A stretch of 46,101 nt of DNA, taken from NCBI GenBank assembly GCA_004555955.1, contig SFJG01000013.1, positions 1-46,101 on the forward strand, written 5' to 3'. Under the pieces are notes generated by a model. It ran no database searches. It had not been told where the DNA came from and saw only the letters and a program-made list of their open reading frames with translations. A program made the position numbers and the translations under genes. This document shows positions 35,294 to 43,904 of this stretch, one piece after another; position 1 is the first letter of the stretch; each line of letters starts with the position of its first letter. This stretch comes from Bacteroidales bacterium. GTDB lineage: Bacteria; Bacteroidota; Bacteroidia; Bacteroidales; Muribaculaceae.

Positions 35294-36670
35294 ATGCTAC
35301 CTCTTCAACAGACCATTCAGTTCAGTGATTACAAGGAACTCATGGACAAATACTGTCAGGACAACGGCCGGATGGCTGAAAGTCCTGTGATGATGTTCAA
35401 ATATCTTTTGTTGAAAACAATCTATGACATATCCGATGTCGATGTTGTGGAACGGTCTCGTTATGACATGTCGTTCAAATATTTTCTCGGCATGACTCCC
35501 GAGAATACCGATATTATAAACCCCAGTTCGCTGTGTAAGTTCCGCAAGCTGCGCCTCAAGGACAAGGACCTTTTGAATCTGTTGATTGGAAAGACCGTGG
35601 AAATCGCAATAGAAAAAGGCATAATCAAATCCCGCACCATAATAGTCGACGCCACTCATACCGGCTCAAGAAGCAACCCGTATTCTCCGGTTGAAATATT
35701 ACGTCTACGCTCAAAGCAGCTGCGCAAAAGTCTTTATGAGTCGGATGAGTCCGTCAAGGACAGTCTTCCTAAAAAAAATACCGATGATGAACTGGAACAT
35801 GAACTTGACTACACCAAAGCATTGCTTGATGTAGTTGGTTCCAATCCGACACTTGCCGAAGTGCCTAAGGTCAAGGAACGACTTAATATGCTTAAGGAGG
35901 TGCTCGTCGACATAGAGGACCATTATGTGACATCAAAAGACGAGGATGCAAGAATCGGTCACAAAAGCGAGGAAGATGCTTTCTTCGGTTACAAGACGCA
36001 TATCGCAATGAGCGACGAACGTATCATAACCGCGGCCACAGTCACATCGGGGGAGAAAGGGGACGGGCCGCAACTGAAAGAACTGGTTGAACAAAGCCGC
36101 CAGAACGGTATGGTGGTTGAGACAGTTGTCGGCGACACTGCATACTCAGGCAAAGACAACATTATACTTTCAAACGATGAGAACAATGGTTTTGAACTGG
36201 TAGCAAGATTGAACCCAATGATAAGCAATTGCGCACGCAAGGATGAGGATCGATTTGATTTCAACAAAGATGCCGGCATGTTCGTATGTCCGGCCGGACA
36301 TATGGCGATAAGAAAAGCAAGGCAAGGCAAGAAAGGACAAGGTAAAAATCAATGTCAGGTGTTCTTTTTTGATATTGACAAATGCAGAACTTGCTTCAAA
36401 AGGGAAGGATGTTATAAAGATGGGGCCAAGAGCAAAACTTATTCCGTTCAGATCAAGTCAGAGGAACATCAACAACAGGCAGACTTCGAGAAAACGGGAG
36501 AGTTCAGGACCAAAGCAAAGGTCCGATATAAAATCGAAGCCAAGAACTCAGAATTAAAAAATGTATTAGGATACGACCGTGCTGACTCGTATGGCATAGA
36601 TTGTATGCGAATGCAGGGAGCCATGGTTATTTTTGCCGCAAATATCAAAAGAATCCTGCGATTGAGCTGA
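35294..36670 (+). CDS. IS1182 family transposase
   Basis: 458 residues, apparently intact. The N-terminal InsH-type domain (DUF772) shows MMFKYLLLKTIYDISD and YDMSFKYFLGMTPEN. The DDE catalytic core follows: the first Asp is in TIIVDATHTGSRSN, the second in VETVVGDTAYSGKDN, and the Glu probably in the C-terminal RYKIEAKNSELKN. A Cys-rich insertion (DKCRTCFKREGCY) lies before the last block, as usual for the IS1182 type. With no frameshift or truncation it could still be active. It is transcribed in the same direction as frdCAB behind a terminator. Confidence 0.92.
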   Translation: MLPLQQTIQFSDYKELMDKYCQDNGRMAESPVMMFKYLLLKTIYDISDVDVVERSRYDMSFKYFLGMTPENTDIINPSSLCKFRKLRLKDKDLLNLLIGKTVEIAIEKGIIKSRTIIVDATHTGSRSNPYSPVEILRLRSKQLRKSLYESDESVKDSLPKKNTDDELEHELDYTKALLDVVGSNPTLAEVPKVKERLNMLKEVLVDIEDHYVTSKDEDARIGHKSEEDAFFGYKTHIAMSDERIITAATVTSGEKGDGPQLKELVEQSRQNGMVVETVVGDTAYSGKDNIILSNDENNGFELVARLNPMISNCARKDEDRFDFNKDAGMFVCPAGHMAIRKARQGKKGQGKNQCQVFFFDIDKCRTCFKREGCYKDGAKSKTYSVQIKSEEHQQQADFEKTGEFRTKAKVRYKIEAKNSELKNVLGYDRADSYGIDCMRMQGAMVIFAANIKRILRLS

Positions 36671-36769
36671 CATAAGCTCTTTTTTATTGCGTATACCTGG
36701 CCATAAGGTCAAATATAGGGCGCGGAAAACGATTTTACGGACTAAATAGCCCCAAATAATAAAACTCGC

Positions 36770-36803
36770 CAAATCATCGGTTGATGACTTGGCGAGTTCT
36801 TAA
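36770..36803 (-). terminator. Intrinsic terminator after the AspT-like transporter gene
   Basis: Leftward RNA AACUCGCCAAGUCAUC, loop AACC, GAUGAUUUGGCGAGUU, then UUAUUAUU. One G-U pair makes the stem perfect only on the leftward strand, so it serves the transporter gene whose stop is at 36858. Confidence 0.8.
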
Positions 36804-36857
36804 TTTTAGCCTGCGGAGGGGGCAACCACTGTTCTATATGTCTGCGTGAGATACGCT

Positions 36858-38543
36858 CTATGATGCGAGGAGGAGCACAAGGAGTTGTGCTGTGATGACG
36901 CGCAGGAACATTGTTAACGGGTAGACGGTTGAGTAGGCAACGGCGGGGGCATCGTTGTTTGCCACTTTGTTGCCGTATGCCAATGCGGGTGGGTCGGTGT
37001 AGCTGCCCGACATGATTCCGAGTATCGACAGATAGTTGAACTTGTATTTTGCGCGTGCCAGAATGCTCATTATGATGAGTGGAACGACGGTGATGATGAA
37101 ACCATACATAACCCATCGAAGTCCTTGCGCATTGAACACTGTGTCGTAGAAGTTGCCTCCTGCGGATATACCTACCGAGGCGAGGAAGAGGCAGATGCCC
37201 ACTTCGCGAAGCATGAGGCTTGCGCTCGACGAGGTGTAGGTTACGAGTTTGAGTTTGTATCCGAATCGGCTGAGGAGGATTGCCACGACAAGGGGTCCGC
37301 CGGCTATACCGAGCTGCATTGTTGCAGACATTCCGGGGATTGCGATGGGAATGCAACCGGCAATGATACCGAGGAATATTCCGATAAACATGGTGAACAT
37401 GTTCGGCTCGTGGAGGCGTTTCATTGAGTTGCCAAGGCGAGTGGCGAGTCGCTCGATGTGGCTCGGGTCGCCAACAACGGTGATTCGGTCGCCTACTTGA
37501 ATTGCGAGGTTTGCGCTGGCAATAAGGTCGACACCGGCACGGTTTACGCGAGTGGCGTTGAGGCGGTATCCGTTATGGAGTCGCAGTGAGCCGAGTGTGC
37601 GTCCGTTGTAGTGGCTGTTTGTCACCAATATGCGGCGCGACACCACTTCGCCTGTCGTTGTGGGTTCTTCGTTCCATTGATGCTCAATGCGGTGGCCTAA
37701 GACTGTCAAAAAGACGTGTTCGTCGGCTGCCGAGCATACGATGAGAAGCATGTCGCCTTTCTCGAGCACTGTCTTTGAGGTGGGGATAATCACTTCGCCG
37801 GTATTGTGCTTTTTGAGGCGTGAAATTACGAAATGGTGGTCGATAATGTTGTTGAGCTCGAGAACGGTTTTGCCGTTGATTAGGTTGTTCTCGATTTCGA
37901 AGGTGACAACGTATGGCTTGAGTTGGCTGTTTTCTTTTTCGTCTTCAATTTCTTTGACTTCTTTGTCGACTTTGATTTTGAAAACGACTTTCAGCAGAAT
38001 CATGGAAAGAATGATGCCGATAACACCGAGAGGATAAGCTGCGGCATAACCCATTGAGAGTGCGTCGGTTCCGCCTTGACCGAGCGAATCGAGTGCTTGC
38101 TGAGCGGCACCGAGTCCGGGCGTGTTGGTTACGGCACCGGAGAGGATTCCGACAATCTGTGGCACGGTGACGTCGGAGCAGGTGTAGTAGATGATGAGAG
38201 CAACGACGACGTTCAGGGCTACGGTAAGTGCGGCGATGAGGTTCATCTGCATTCCGCCTTTCTTAAACGACGAGAAGAAGCTTGGTCCGACTTGTATACC
38301 TATGGAAAATACGAATAGAATCAAACCGAATTCGCGGACGAACTTGAGCAACTCTGCGTTGCCGATGTCGAATCCGAAGTGCCCGGCTACGATGCCGACA
38401 AAGAGCACGAAGGTTACTCCGAGAGAAATGCCGAAGAATTTGACTTTTCCTAATAATACGCCTAAAGCAATCACAAGGCTGTAAACGACCACGTCATGGG
38501 CTATTGTGGTGTTGTCAGCGAATAGTGAAATCAACCAATCCAT
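36858..38543 (-). CDS. AspT/YidE-type transporter with two RCK_C domains
   Basis: 561 residues. Two membrane blocks of about five helices (1-185 and 395-561) flank two cytosolic TrkA-C/RCK_C regulatory domains. The first contains NGKTVLELNNIIDHHFVISR and the second NGRTLGSLRLHNGYRL with QVGDRITVVGD. The repeated GAVTNTPGLGAAQ (about 145) and GSYTDPPALAYG are the paired motifs of the aspartate:alanine exchanger family. It may exchange amino or carboxylic acids; the substrate cannot be inferred. A TAATTTTG -7 box (complement of 38599-38606) lies about 55 bp upstream of the ATG. Confidence 0.9.
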   Translation of the reverse strand: MDWLISLFADNTTIAHDVVVYSLVIALGVLLGKVKFFGISLGVTFVLFVGIVAGHFGFDIGNAELLKFVREFGLILFVFSIGIQVGPSFFSSFKKGGMQMNLIAALTVALNVVVALIIYYTCSDVTVPQIVGILSGAVTNTPGLGAAQQALDSLGQGGTDALSMGYAAAYPLGVIGIILSMILLKVVFKIKVDKEVKEIEDEKENSQLKPYVVTFEIENNLINGKTVLELNNIIDHHFVISRLKKHNTGEVIIPTSKTVLEKGDMLLIVCSAADEHVFLTVLGHRIEHQWNEEPTTTGEVVSRRILVTNSHYNGRTLGSLRLHNGYRLNATRVNRAGVDLIASANLAIQVGDRITVVGDPSHIERLATRLGNSMKRLHEPNMFTMFIGIFLGIIAGCIPIAIPGMSATMQLGIAGGPLVVAILLSRFGYKLKLVTYTSSSASLMLREVGICLFLASVGISAGGNFYDTVFNAQGLRWVMYGFIITVVPLIIMSILARAKYKFNYLSILGIMSGSYTDPPALAYGNKVANNDAPAVAYSTVYPLTMFLRVITAQLLVLLLAS

Positions 38544-38672
38544 AAATATAAACGTTTGTATTTTGTTTGCTCTGTACGGTGACAGCGCTATTTTTCTGCA
38601 AAATTACGAAATTTTCGATGAATTCAGAAATCAAAATTTCGAATTTGCCACTTTTTTTAGCCAATTTGGGTC

Positions 38673-41345
38673 TTATCTGCGTAAGCGACGCAGGATGTGG
38701 TAGAGTTCGCCGACGACGAGGACTATCGATGTTGCCAGGAAGGTTATTATCCAATCGGTCAATGAAATGGGCTCGACGCCAAACATCTCGCCTCCGAAGT
38801 TGACTATCAGAATTTGCCCGATGAGGATTGCTGCCGCTGTGGCAAAGAATACCTTTGAAGAGCGAACGTTGGCGAATGCCGAACTACGGCTTGCGAATGT
38901 TTTTGCGTTGAAGAGGTTCCAAAATTGAAGGAATACGAAGATGGTAAAAAATAGTGTTAGTTCGTAGGTCGACATCAAACTGTGGCGCAAATCACCGGCG
39001 AAGAAGCAGCGCAAATAGTCGGCGGTGGAGAATTCGCAGAGCGGCGCATCGGTATGCTTGAAATATTGTGCCAAGCCAAAGAGCAGAATTGCCATTAAGG
39101 TGCCGATAAGAGATATGGTAATCGCCATCGGGCGGGTTACGATGAATGCTGTTTGGCGTCGCGGGCGGTTGTTCATCACGTCGGTCGACGGCGGTAGCGA
39201 AGCCAGCGAGAGAGCTGCGAAGGTGTCCATAATGAGGTTCACCCAAAGCATTTGCGACACGGTCAGCGGCGATTGTTGTCCGGTGAATGCTCCAATGAGA
39301 ACGGTGAGGCAAGCCACGAGGTTGACGGTGAGTTGGAAGAGGATGAATCGTTGGATGTTTCGGTAGAGCGAGCGTCCCCACATGACGGCGCGGGTAATGC
39401 TGTCGAACGAGTTGTCGAGTATTGTAATGTCGCCGGCTTCTTTCGCTACGGCGGTACCGTCGCCCATAGCGAGTCCGACGTGAGCGGCATGGAGGGCAGG
39501 GGCATCGTTTGTGCCGTCGCCGGTGGCTGCAACTACGTGTCCGTTCTGTTGCAGGAGTCGCACGAGGCGTGATTTGTCGGTAGGACGTGCGCGATACATA
39601 ATCTTAATGCTGTCGACGATTTTTGCGGCCTCGTCGTCGGTCATTTCGGCAAACGTTGTGCCCGATACGGCATTTGCGTCGCTGTCGACGTTGTCGTCCC
39701 ACAAGCCGCTGCGTCGGGCCACTTGTCGTGCAGTGCGGAAGGTGTCGCCTGTAACGATTTTGATACTGATTCCGGCGTGTTGACTGAGGGCAACTGCCGA
39801 TTCGACGTCGTGGCGCACGGGGTCGCTGATGGCGAAAAAGCCCATCAGCGTTAGCGGCGTCGGGGTTAGGCTGTCGGCAGTGATTAACGAGTCGCTGCTG
39901 TCGACAACGGCATATGCCAGCGCAATGGTGCGCATTGCTTGGTCTTGGTATTCAGTGAGTTGGGCTTCGTAGCGAGCGCGAGTGCCGTCGTCGAGGTTTT
40001 GGCGGCACATTTCGAGGACAATCTCGGGCGCGCCTTTGACGTATACGACGCGTCGGCCGTTCAGCGCTTTGCTGTCGACAACAGTCGCCATGTATTTGCG
40101 AAGGGTGGAGAAGGGTAGTTGCTCGACGACCCGGCAGTCGCGGCGTAACGACAAATAGTCGAAACCGCGTCCGATAATGTATTTGAGCAGAGCGCCTTCG
40201 GTGGGATTGCCAAGCACTTCTGACGTTTTTCCGTCGATAAATGCCGTAGAGTTTACGCTAACAGCTTCGGCGAGCAGTGCGTCGCTGCAGCTGTTGTCGA
40301 TTTGGCTGTGAGCCACCTTCATTACGTTTTCGGTAAGAGTTCCGGTTTTGTCGGTGCAAATCACGGTAACGGCGCCCATTGTCTCGCACGCATGGAGTTT
40401 TCGTACCAAGTTGTTGGTTTTGAGCATACGACGCATGCTGAGAGCGAGGCTGAGAGTAATGCTCATCGGCAGACCTTCGGGCACGGAGACTACAATCAGC
40501 GTAACCGCTAACATCAGCGATGTCAGCGAATAGTTGGTGAACGACAGCCAATTGAAGTCGGCGTAGTCGTACATTGCCATACGTCCGACGAGCACGAGTA
40601 TACCGATAATGTAGCTGACGTATGAGATGAATTTGCCGAGTTTTTCGAGTTGTCGTGTCAGGGGCGTCGGCTCGGTAGAGGCTATTTGCGCTGCGTGATA
40701 GACTTTGCCGTATTCGGTTGCATCGCCAACGGCGTCGACTTTCATAATGCCGGTGCCGTCGATAACGGTCGAACTGCGAAGCACTCGGTTGGCGGGGTAG
40801 GTCTCTTCGCCGACGGTGCCGCTTTGCAGAAGATGCGTCTTTTCGGTGGAGTTTTCGCCGGTGAGGCTGCTTTCGTTGACGAGCAGCGACGTAGAGTCGA
40901 TGAGCACTCCGTCGGCAGGAACCTCGTCGCCGGTGCGCAGGAATACAATGTCGCCCACAACGATGTCTTTCTTAGCAACGTGAGTGACCGAACCGCCGCG
41001 AAGCACCGCTACCTGTGTGTCGTCGTTAACTTGGTTAAGAACGTTAAACTTTTTGTTGGCATTCAATTCGAGAATAAACCCGATGAGCGTGGCAAGGATT
41101 ACGGCTATAAATATGCCCAACGGTTCCAGAAACATACTTATGCTCGGCGTCTGCGTGTAGCATTCGTAGCAAGCAATGCCAATGGCGAGTGCCATTGCCA
41201 CGAGTAGCACTTTGATTAGCGGGTCGTTGAAGCACGCCAAGAATTTTCTCCAAATGGGCGTGTCGGGAGGTGGTGTAAGTGTATTGCTGCCGTGCTTGCT
41301 GCGGCTTTCAAGTATTTCGTTGTCGTTAAGACCGGTAAGTTTCAT
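38673..41345 (-). CDS. Calcium-translocating P-type ATPase (PMCA-like)
   Basis: 890 residues, P2-type cation ATPase of the inner membrane, probably exporting Ca2+. It has the N-terminal cation-ATPase domain, the helix VILATLIGFILELNANKKFN, the phosphatase loop LTGEN (161-165; the usual TGES has Asn for Ser), the ion-site helix VSVPEGLPMSITLSLALSMR, the phosphorylated Asp332 in CTDKTGTLTEN, KGAPE, MTGDxx-like VTGDTFRTA, and the hinge TGDGTNDAPALHAAHVG. The start at 41345 (MKLTGLND) is chosen on family similarity; the frame is open 167 codons further upstream but that stretch is the other reading of pyrC. It lies 5 bp after pyrC. Confidence 0.93.
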   Translation of the reverse strand: MKLTGLNDNEILESRSKHGSNTLTPPPDTPIWRKFLACFNDPLIKVLLVAMALAIGIACYECYTQTPSISMFLEPLGIFIAVILATLIGFILELNANKKFNVLNQVNDDTQVAVLRGGSVTHVAKKDIVVGDIVFLRTGDEVPADGVLIDSTSLLVNESSLTGENSTEKTHLLQSGTVGEETYPANRVLRSSTVIDGTGIMKVDAVGDATEYGKVYHAAQIASTEPTPLTRQLEKLGKFISYVSYIIGILVLVGRMAMYDYADFNWLSFTNYSLTSLMLAVTLIVVSVPEGLPMSITLSLALSMRRMLKTNNLVRKLHACETMGAVTVICTDKTGTLTENVMKVAHSQIDNSCSDALLAEAVSVNSTAFIDGKTSEVLGNPTEGALLKYIIGRGFDYLSLRRDCRVVEQLPFSTLRKYMATVVDSKALNGRRVVYVKGAPEIVLEMCRQNLDDGTRARYEAQLTEYQDQAMRTIALAYAVVDSSDSLITADSLTPTPLTLMGFFAISDPVRHDVESAVALSQHAGISIKIVTGDTFRTARQVARRSGLWDDNVDSDANAVSGTTFAEMTDDEAAKIVDSIKIMYRARPTDKSRLVRLLQQNGHVVAATGDGTNDAPALHAAHVGLAMGDGTAVAKEAGDITILDNSFDSITRAVMWGRSLYRNIQRFILFQLTVNLVACLTVLIGAFTGQQSPLTVSQMLWVNLIMDTFAALSLASLPPSTDVMNNRPRRQTAFIVTRPMAITISLIGTLMAILLFGLAQYFKHTDAPLCEFSTADYLRCFFAGDLRHSLMSTYELTLFFTIFVFLQFWNLFNAKTFASRSSAFANVRSSKVFFATAAAILIGQILIVNFGGEMFGVEPISLTDWIITFLATSIVLVVGELYHILRRLRR

Positions 41346-41350
41346 AAAGA

Positions 41351-42697
41351 TTAGTTGTTGAAGATTAGTCGTTCTCCTGCAGGCGATGGATTGACAGTGC
41401 CTTGGTCGTAAACCATAACGCCATTGACGTATGTGCGGTGGATGGTGTTGTGGAACGTGTAGCCTTCGAAAGGCGACCAACCGCATTTGCTCAAGATGTT
41501 TTCTTGGCGCACGGTGTAGGGCACGCCGCGGTCGATAACTACCAAGTCGGCGTAATAGCCTTTGCGGATGTATCCGCGTCGGTCGATGTGGAAAAGTTCG
41601 GCAGGACGATGGCACATTGCGTCGACAACGGTTTCGATGGTAAACACCTTTTGGTCGACGAGTTCGAGCATGGTTTGCAGCGAATGCTGAACGAGCGGTC
41701 CGCCGGAAGCCGCCGTAAGACAGTTGCCTTGCTTTTCGGAGAGGAGATGCGGCGCGTGGTCGGTGGCAACAATGTCGACGAGTCCGCTTGCAACTGCTTC
41801 GCGCAGAGCGCCACGGTCTTGCCAAGTCTTGATTGCAGGATTCCATTTAATCAGGTTACCCAGACGCGAGTAGTCGTCGTCGGTAAACCAAAGATGATGT
41901 ACGCACACTTCCGAGGTGATGCGCTTTTCCGACAGAGGACATGCATCGAGCAGCTCGAGTTCTTTAGCCGTCGACAGGTGCAGAATGTGCAGGCGTGTGC
42001 CGTATCGGCGTGCCATCTCGACGGCGCGCAGTGTCGACTTGTAGCAAGCCTCGTTGCTTCGAATTAGCGGATGGTAGGTCACGGGAAGGTTGTCGCCGTA
42101 GCGGCTGATGTAGAATTCGCGGTTGCGGCGTATCAGCGCTTCGTCTTCCGAGTGGATGGCAATCAGCGCCGGTACTTCGGTGAAGATTCTCTTGAGCGTG
42201 TCTTTATTGTCGACGAGCATATTGCCTGTCGACGAGCCGAGAAAGAGTTTTACGCCCGGTGTGCGAGTGTAGTCGACAGCTTTAAGGGTGTCGAGGTTGT
42301 CGTTTGTTGCGCCGATAAAAAATGCGTAGTTGGCGGGCGACACTTCGGCAGCACGGCTGTATTTTGCTTCGAGGGCTTCGAGAGAGACCGTCGGCGGCTT
42401 GGTGTTGGGCATGTCCATAAACGACGTAACGCCGCCTGCTACGGCAGCTCGTGCCTCGGTGGCTATTTCCGCTTTGTGGGTCAGCCCCGGCTCGCGGAAG
42501 TGCACTTGGTCGTCGATTACGCCGGGAATAACCGTTGCACCGTCGACGTCGGTTGCCGTGTCGCATGCCGACATCAATTCCTTAGACGGTTCGCCTGCCG
42601 ACACTTCTTTTATAATGCTCCCTTCGGCAACGATATATCCTCGGATGCGGCAGTGCTCGTTGACAATCTCGGCATTATATATCAGCTCTCGACTCAT
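41351..42697 (-). CDS. pyrC: Dihydroorotase (or dihydroorotase-like amidohydrolase)
   Basis: 448 residues, amidohydrolase fold; the expected reaction is cyclisation of carbamoyl-aspartate to dihydroorotate in pyrimidine synthesis. The metal site shows DDQVHFREPG (62-71), in which the first His of the usual HxH is Gln64 while His66 stays. Other ligands are kept: carboxy-Lys Lys150 in GVKLFLG, His182 in AIHSED, His240 in LHILHLSTAKE and Asp313 in ATDHAPH. Its ATG follows directly on the stop of the mannosyltransferase gene. A single-metal or modified site is possible (see findings). Confidence 0.88.
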   Translation of the reverse strand: MSRELIYNAEIVNEHCRIRGYIVAEGSIIKEVSAGEPSKELMSACDTATDVDGATVIPGVIDDQVHFREPGLTHKAEIATEARAAVAGGVTSFMDMPNTKPPTVSLEALEAKYSRAAEVSPANYAFFIGATNDNLDTLKAVDYTRTPGVKLFLGSSTGNMLVDNKDTLKRIFTEVPALIAIHSEDEALIRRNREFYISRYGDNLPVTYHPLIRSNEACYKSTLRAVEMARRYGTRLHILHLSTAKELELLDACPLSEKRITSEVCVHHLWFTDDDYSRLGNLIKWNPAIKTWQDRGALREAVASGLVDIVATDHAPHLLSEKQGNCLTAASGGPLVQHSLQTMLELVDQKVFTIETVVDAMCHRPAELFHIDRRGYIRKGYYADLVVIDRGVPYTVRQENILSKCGWSPFEGYTFHNTIHRTYVNGVMVYDQGTVNPSPAGERLIFNN

Positions 42698-43444
42698 TTA
42701 TGCTTTTGGGTACTTTTTAAACCAACTTGATACTTTAAGTTGAATAACTCCGAAAACCGCTTCTCCGAAAATTCCCGAACTCATCTTGCTTGTGCCTTTT
42801 TCTCGGTTGACGAAGATGATAGGCACTTCAACTATCTTGAATCCGCACTTGCGAGCGGTAAATTTCATCTCGATTTGGAAAGCGTAGCCTTTAAACTTTA
42901 TGCTGTCAAGGTCGATAGTTTCGAGCACTTTTCGGCGGTAGCAAACGAATCCTGCTGTGGTGTCTTTGATTTTAAGCCCGGTTATCATACGCACGTATGC
43001 CGAAGCATAGTAAGACATCAGGACGCGGCCCATTGGCCAATTCACCACATTTACGCCCGAGATGTATCGCGACCCGATTGCCACATCGGCGCCGTCGAGG
43101 CACGCTTGGCGCAGTTCGAGCAACTTGCGCGGCGGATGCGAGAAGTCGGCATCCATTTCGATAATAAAGTCATATCCGGCGGCGATGCTCCATTTGAAGC
43201 CCATGATGTATGCCGTGCCCAAACCCAACTTGCCGCTACGCTCAAGAAGGTGAAGGCGTCCCGTGTGCTCTTTCTGCATCTCTTTTACAATCGCCGCTGT
43301 GCCGTCGGGCGAATTGTCGTCGATTATCAACACGTCAAATCGTGTCGGCAACTCGAATACCGCCTCGATGATATTCCGAATGTTTTCTTTTTCATTGTAC
43401 GTCGGAATTATCACAACGCTGTCAGATTTTACATCTTCTGCCAT
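42698..43444 (-). CDS. Polyprenol-phosphate mannosyltransferase (GT2, Dpm1-like)
   Basis: 248 residues. The GT-A domain carries VVIIPTYNEKENI (10-22), the metal motif EMDADFSHPP (96-105) and the DPM hallmarks GLGTAYIMGFKWSIAAGYDF, TAGFVCYRRKVLE and KGYAFQIEMKF. It lacks the C-terminal membrane helices of some relatives. It probably makes polyprenyl-phosphate-mannose (or a related sugar) at the inner-membrane face as a donor for glycan or protein glycosylation. It is the first gene of an operon with pyrC and the P-type ATPase, an unrelated mix held together by zero- and 5-bp gaps. Confidence 0.9.
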   Translation of the reverse strand: MAEDVKSDSVVIIPTYNEKENIRNIIEAVFELPTRFDVLIIDDNSPDGTAAIVKEMQKEHTGRLHLLERSGKLGLGTAYIMGFKWSIAAGYDFIIEMDADFSHPPRKLLELRQACLDGADVAIGSRYISGVNVVNWPMGRVLMSYYASAYVRMITGLKIKDTTAGFVCYRRKVLETIDLDSIKFKGYAFQIEMKFTARKCGFKIVEVPIIFVNREKGTSKMSSGIFGEAVFGVIQLKVSSWFKKYPKA

Positions 43445-43485
43445 ACTTCTGATATATTTTCGTTACACGTTTTCCTATCTATATG

Positions 43486-43517
43486 CAAAAATAGTGCAAG
43501 CCAAGCGAAATCGCAAA
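43486..43517 (-). promoter_or_regulatory. Promoter of the mannosyltransferase-pyrC-ATPase operon
   Basis: The -7 box TATTTTTG (complement of 43486-43493) and -33 TTTG (complement of 43514-43517) are 20 bp apart. Start of transcription near 43480, about 36 nt before the ATG. Confidence 0.7.
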
Positions 43518-43597
43518 TTTTTTTGCTATGAGAGATTACAGAAAACTCGCTGACGCTCGCCGATAGTACCACCACTCTTATCCCTTGCCTATATTGA

Positions 43598-43891
43598 CTA
43601 ACACTCGTAATCTACGCAAGCGCGTTGGTCTTTGTGTCCGGCGAGGAGTGCTGCCGCTGCTACGTGTGCCGGATGTTTGGCGTAGGTAGCCACGTCGGCG
43701 AGCGTATCGACTACGGCTGTCAGCACGACGTCCCACGTTTCCGACGGGTTCTCGTTGATGCCCACTTCGATGCTGCGGAGCACGTCAATCTGCTCGGGCA
43801 AGGCAAGTAGTGCCGCTTTGAATCGGCGTGCAACCTCAAGGCGTTCCTCCGGCGTTCCTTGCAACTTAAACGTGACAATATGTTTTACCAT
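43598..43891 (-). CDS. Dabb (stress-responsive alpha/beta barrel) domain protein
   Basis: 97 residues, one Dabb domain with a ferredoxin-like fold. The opening MVKHIVTFKLQGTPEERLEV, the segment RSIEVGINENPSETWDVVLT and the closing TYAKHPAHVAAAALL are typical. The family includes stress-induced proteins and some cyclases; no catalytic role can be assigned here. It follows the ABC-F gene by 13 bp and shares its promoter. Confidence 0.9.
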   Translation of the reverse strand: MVKHIVTFKLQGTPEERLEVARRFKAALLALPEQIDVLRSIEVGINENPSETWDVVLTAVVDTLADVATYAKHPAHVAAAALLAGHKDQRACVDYEC

Positions 43892-43904
43892 AATTTATAT
43901 ATTT

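Larger units (their letters stand above)
35191..36720 (+). mobile_element. IS1182-like insertion sequence
   Basis: A complete transposase gene (35294-36670) is bracketed by CCCTATAT (35191-35198) and its inverted copy ATATAGGG (36713-36720); beyond 8 bp the match becomes patchy (a shared GAC after one base shift). I take these as tentative ends, giving an element of about 1.53 kb, within the IS1182 family range. No convincing target duplication is visible. The left side contains a strong terminator hairpin before the transposase. The element differs from the host genes in codon use (for example AAG, GGA and few TCG codons). Confidence 0.6.

Noticed and set aside
36742..37356. 204-codon Arg/His/Pro-rich frame at the end of the AspT-like gene
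   Set aside because: It overlaps a clear transporter gene and a terminator, with no plausible protein features.
41346..41846. 167-codon upstream extension of the P-type ATPase frame
   Set aside because: It is the shifted reading of pyrC, rich in Arg and His, with no family similarity; MKLTGLND at 41345 matches the family start.
43445..43597. tRNA or small gene between the mannosyltransferase and Dabb genes
   Set aside because: No cloverleaf or T-loop consensus; only the operon promoter is supported. I likewise found no tRNA in any other gap.
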